DNA of 64,000 bases. It comes from Minicystis rosea (GTDB taxonomy: Bacteria; Myxococcota_A; Polyangia; Polyangiales; Polyangiaceae). Of the stretch, positions 61,613 through 64,000 are shown piece by piece. The notes beneath the pieces are model-generated. The model had not been told where the DNA came from. It searched no databases and saw nothing but the letters and a program-made list of their open reading frames with translations. Within the stretch, counting starts at the first letter, position 1; each line of letters starts with the position of its first letter. The position numbers and the translations under genes were made by a program. The DNA lies in assembly GCA_001931535.1 (NCBI GenBank), contig CP016211.1, positions 3,624,501 through 3,688,500 of the forward strand. The letters are read 5' to 3'.

Positions 61613-62823
61613 TCCGCGATGGCGATCGGCAAGCGCACCGTGAAGGTCGAGCCCGAGCAGGGCGCGCTCTCCACGCGCAGGCTGCCGCCGTGCGCCTCCA
61701 CGATGCGCCGCGCGAAGAAGAGCCCGAGCCCGAAGCCGCCGTAATGGCGCGCCGACGAGGCCCGCTCGAACCGCTCGAAGATCCGATCGAGGTTCGCCTG
61801 CTCGATCCCCACCCCGAAATCACGCACCGTGATCACGGCGACACCGCCGCTGTCGGTGCACGTCAGCTCGACGGGCCGCCCGGCGCCGTATTTGAGCGCA
61901 TTGACCACGAGACAGGTGACGGCTTGGGACACGCGCGCGCGATCCCACACGCCGCGCACGGAGCCGGGCAGCGCCAATGCGATCTCCGAGCCGGAAAGGC
62001 ACGCGTCCGCGCGCAGATCGCTCGCCACCGTGCGCACGACCTCGGCCAGATCGACCTCCTCGCGACACAGATCGATCCGCGCCGCTTGCAGCCGTGACAC
62101 GTCGAGCAGCATGTCGATGAGCGCGGCCAAGCGACGGCCCTGCCGCTCGACGACCTCGAGCGCCGGCCGGATCTCCGTCGTGCCCCCGGCGTGAGACGCG
62201 CCCTTCCCCGCGCGAATCAAATGCTGCACCGATAGGAGCAAAGACGTCAGCGGGGTTTTCAGCTCGTGCGACGCGACCAGGAAGAAGTCGTCCCGGGCCC
62301 GCACGGCGCGCTCGGCGGCCGCGCGCGCCGCCTGCTCTTGGACGAGCAGCCGATCGCGCTCCGTCTCCGCCCGCCGTCGATCGGTGACGTCACGGAAGCT
62401 CCACACCCGCCCGATGACGCGCCGGCCCACGCGCTGAGGCTGCGAATACCGCTCGAAGATGCGCCCGTCGCAGAGCTCGATCACGTCGAAGCTCTCGGCC
62501 TCCGGCATCTGGTAGAGCGCTCGGACACGAGCCAAGAAAGCTTCGGGATCCTGCAGCTGACTGCGCACGGCCTGGAGCGCGGAGCCATCGTCGTCGCCGG
62601 TCGCGATCCCCCGCGGCAGATCCCACATCTCCGCGAACCGCCGGTTGTACGCGGCGATCCTCCCGGTCCGATTGACCACGAGAATGCCATCGGTGGTGGA
62701 ATCGATCGTGGCCCGAAGCAGGGAGAGCGACCTGCGGAGGACTTCGACCCGAGCCGCTTGGCGCCGAACGCCGCGGCGGGGGCTCCTCTTCGCTCGATGC
62801 AGCACAGACCTCCACTGTGACAC
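61582..62823 (-). CDS. PAS-domain sensor histidine kinase
   Basis: The product is about 413 residues. It has a PAS domain ('TIDSTTDGILVVNRTGRIAAYNRRFAEMWDLP', about 35-150), a HisKA helix with the phospho-His in 'FFLVASHELKTPLTSLLLSVQ', and an HATPase domain with 'LVVNALKYGAG' (N box), 'VRDFGVGI' (G1) and 'GFGLGLFFARRIVEAHGG' (G2). No membrane segment is evident, so it is probably a cytosolic sensor. The start is uncertain: GTG at 62823 and GTG at 62805 are both possible. The sigma-54 regulator nearby could be its partner. Confidence 0.9.
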   Translation of the reverse strand: MSQWRSVLHRAKRSPRRGVRRQAARVEVLRRSLSLLRATIDSTTDGILVVNRTGRIAAYNRRFAEMWDLPRGIATGDDDGSALQAVRSQLQDPEAFLARVRALYQMPEAESFDVIELCDGRIFERYSQPQRVGRRVIGRVWSFRDVTDRRRAETERDRLLVQEQAARAAAERAVRARDDFFLVASHELKTPLTSLLLSVQHLIRAGKGASHAGGTTEIRPALEVVERQGRRLAALIDMLLDVSRLQAARIDLCREEVDLAEVVRTVASDLRADACLSGSEIALALPGSVRGVWDRARVSQAVTCLVVNALKYGAGRPVELTCTDSGGVAVITVRDFGVGIEQANLDRIFERFERASSARHYGGFGLGLFFARRIVEAHGGSLRVESAPCSGSTFTVRLPIAIADQAAGRATPA

Positions 62824-62912
62824 GCGGGCACCGCGAAGCAGTCGGCCGAGCCGCGAAATCCCTCTTGTGGAGTCTGTCCGGCCGCGCCCACTTTGGGTAT
62901 CATCCCAACCCC

Positions 62913-63242
62913 ATGATGAGCTTCCAACTGAACGAAGAGTGGACACGGCTCCTCGAGGATTACCGCGAGGGGCATCGCGATCCACGCAACCAAGCGTGCC
63001 ATCGCGTCGGCATTCCGATGATCCTGGCCAGCCTCCCCATCGGCGCCACCGTGGTGGGTCTCCCCCTCGCCGCCACGCTCTTTACCGTCGGCTGGGGTTT
63101 CCAGTTCGCGGGCCACTGGTTCGAGGGCAACGACCCGGCCTTCTTCGGCGACCGTCGCAACCTCCTCGTCGGCGCCCTGTGGTGGGCGCAAAAGGCCGGC
63201 GCCCCCATCACCGAGACGCCGCTCCCTGCCGCCGCGGAGTAG
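62913..63242 (+). CDS. DUF962/Mpo1-like membrane protein
   Basis: The 109-residue product belongs to DUF962 (Mpo1/YGL010w-like). It has 'YREGHRDPRNQACHRVGIPMI' with conserved His residues, two hydrophobic segments ('ILASLPIGATVVGLPLAATLF' and 'VGWGFQFAGHWFEGNDPAFFGD'), and a second His/Glu motif G-H-W-F-E-G-N. In yeast the family is an iron-dependent dioxygenase acting on 2-hydroxy fatty acids; the same residues are present here, but the substrate is inferred. ATG 62913 is directly followed by a second ATG; either may be used. Confidence 0.85.
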   Translation: MMSFQLNEEWTRLLEDYREGHRDPRNQACHRVGIPMILASLPIGATVVGLPLAATLFTVGWGFQFAGHWFEGNDPAFFGDRRNLLVGALWWAQKAGAPITETPLPAAAE

Positions 63243-63380
63243 CGCGCCGGGGATCGTTGCTGCTCAAACGATCCTCCGCCCCGATCGTTGGAGCAGCCCG
63301 GAGCAGCAACGATTCCTCCACCATCGGCCGACGCGATGGGAAGGAGAAAAGAACGCCGAGACGCAAAGGGGCAAAGACGC

Positions 63381-63416
63381 CAAAAGGCAGGGAGACTCGT
63401 TTCTTCCTGCCTTTTG
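63381..63416. terminator. Long hairpin with 9-base periodic flank
   Basis: CAAAAGGCAGG (63381-63391) pairs perfectly with CCTGCCTTTTG (63406-63416) around a 14-base loop; the stem can extend through GACG/CGTC with a bulge. The left flank is weakly 9-base periodic (ACGCAAAGG, GGCAAAGAC, GCCAAAAGG at 63361-63387). It lies after the DUF962 gene and could terminate it. Confidence 0.5.
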
Positions 63417-63496
63417 CGCGTCGTGCGTCTTCGCGCCGAGCGCGGGCCAAGCGCGATTTCTCATTCACGCGGTCGATGACTTCGCCCTCCCTCATG

Positions 63497-63676
63497 CGTC
63501 CGGACGCGACGAACGCTAGGCCCGAAGCGGCGAAGCATGCTGGAAATTTCGGGTGGATCGCGGGGTGGTGGGGCCCCAGCGGCTTTGCCGGGGGCGTGGG
63601 GCGGAGGGCGGCGAAGCCGACCCGAAGCCCCACGTGAAGACTGGGGCGGCGGGGACGCGAGTCCACGCCGTGTGAA
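63497..63676. repeat. Dispersed intergenic repeat, copy 2 with insertion
   Basis: The start CGTCCGGACGCGACGAACG and the end CGCCGTGTGAA match copy 1 at 13733-13862. Differences are few except for an extra stretch of about 50 bases in the hairpin arm, which itself forms CGTGGGGC/GCCCCACG. It lies between the DUF962 gene and the unknown gene ending at 63677, again between converging genes. Confidence 0.85.
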
Positions 63677-64000
63677 TCAGAAAGCGCTCTGACTCCCCAT
63701 CAGCACGATTCTGCTCGTCCCCGCGCCCACGCGCAGCAGCACCCGCACGCCGCCGGCGGTGAACGCCACCGGCCCACCTTCGGCGGTTCGCGCGCCGCGC
63801 ACGCGCATCCCCGCGACGATCGTCACCTGCGTCGGTGCGCGCGCCGCGATCGTCACGCGCCCTTCGCCGCCCTCTCTTCGATACGAGATCGTCACTGGGC
63901 TCGACGACAAGAGCCATGCTTCTCCGTCGACGCCGAGCTCCGTCGCCTCCGCCGCGAAGAAGCTCGTGGCCGCCGGTGATCGAGAGACCGCGGCCACCGT
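63677..64000 (-). CDS. C-terminal end of an unknown protein (cut by window)
   Basis: Only the last 108 or so residues are inside the window, and the frame stays open to the edge. The visible part is beta-rich: 'ATELGVDGEAWLLSSSPVTISYRREGGEGRVTIAARAPTQVTIVAGMRV' and 'VAFTAGGVRVLLRVGAGTSRIVL'. This would fit a C-terminal beta-sandwich, such as is found in secreted polysaccharide-active enzymes, but no motif supports a family. The stop at 63677 directly abuts the dispersed repeat. Confidence 0.55.
   Translation of the reverse strand, partial: TVAAVSRSPAATSFFAAEATELGVDGEAWLLSSSPVTISYRREGGEGRVTIAARAPTQVTIVAGMRVRGARTAEGGPVAFTAGGVRVLLRVGAGTSRIVLMGSQSAF

Overview
The window looks like chromosomal DNA of a myxobacterium, most likely of the Sorangium/Polyangium group (inference). 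The DNA is very GC-rich. It carries three Ser/Thr protein kinases of eukaryotic type, a sigma-54 activator, an Oar-type TonB-dependent receptor and about eight secreted lipoproteins, several of them cysteine-rich or with Ser/Thr/Gly linkers. I found no rRNA, tRNA, CRISPR array, phage module or insertion sequence, so this reads as core or lineage-specific chromosome rather than a mobile island.

Layout. 0-3 kb: two small START/DinB-like proteins and a frameshifted SGNH hydrolase. 3-6.5 kb: Lon protease and a TetR regulator on the minus strand. 6.6-10.7 kb: a plus-strand run of a CreD-like membrane protein, a MESH1-like HD hydrolase, an unknown protein, a DUF455 ferritin-like protein and an ATP-grasp-like protein; the last four overlap by 4 bases each. 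11-13.6 kb: a small membrane protein and a Gly/Ser-rich lipoprotein. 13.9-21.3 kb: a TonB island with exbD, exbD, exbB and tonB (frameshifted) on the minus strand, divergent from a TonB-dependent receptor and a Cys-rich lipoprotein that end in a clear hairpin terminator. 21.5-25.2 kb: a PhnD-like binding protein, lipoproteins, DUF488, a second small membrane protein and an alpha/beta hydrolase. 25.4-29.2 kb: glycogen/maltodextrin genes glgX and malQ, divergent. 29.4-36.4 kb: Cys-rich lipoproteins, BolA, a diiron protein, a dienelactone hydrolase and a second small HD hydrolase. 36.5-41.8 kb: a START protein, a GAF-GGDEF protein, a kinase and a BrkB-like protein. 41.9-48.4 kb: class III alcohol dehydrogenase, a protein with an HDxxH motif, a very large lipoprotein and asd. 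48.7-57.3 kb: a kinase, a DUF937-OmpA fusion, a DUF2382 stress protein, a kinase with Hcp/Sel1 repeats, a cysteine-less thioredoxin-fold lipoprotein and a zinc-ribbon/GYF protein. 58.3-64 kb: a sigma-54 response regulator (frameshifted), a metallophosphoesterase-like protein, a PAS histidine kinase, a DUF962 protein and the end of an unknown gene.

Three themes stand out. First, the four-base-overlap operon at 7.9-10.7 kb (MESH1-like hydrolase, unknown, DUF455, ATP-grasp) is the best candidate for an undescribed system. Second, three otherwise convincing genes (SGNH hydrolase, tonB, sigma-54 regulator) are each broken by what looks like one missing base in a run of five or six G/C; this suggests systematic sequence error, or less likely slippage-based switching. 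Third, a dispersed intergenic repeat with a hairpin sits exactly between convergent genes at 13.7 kb and 63.5 kb, with a decayed copy at 52.8 kb.
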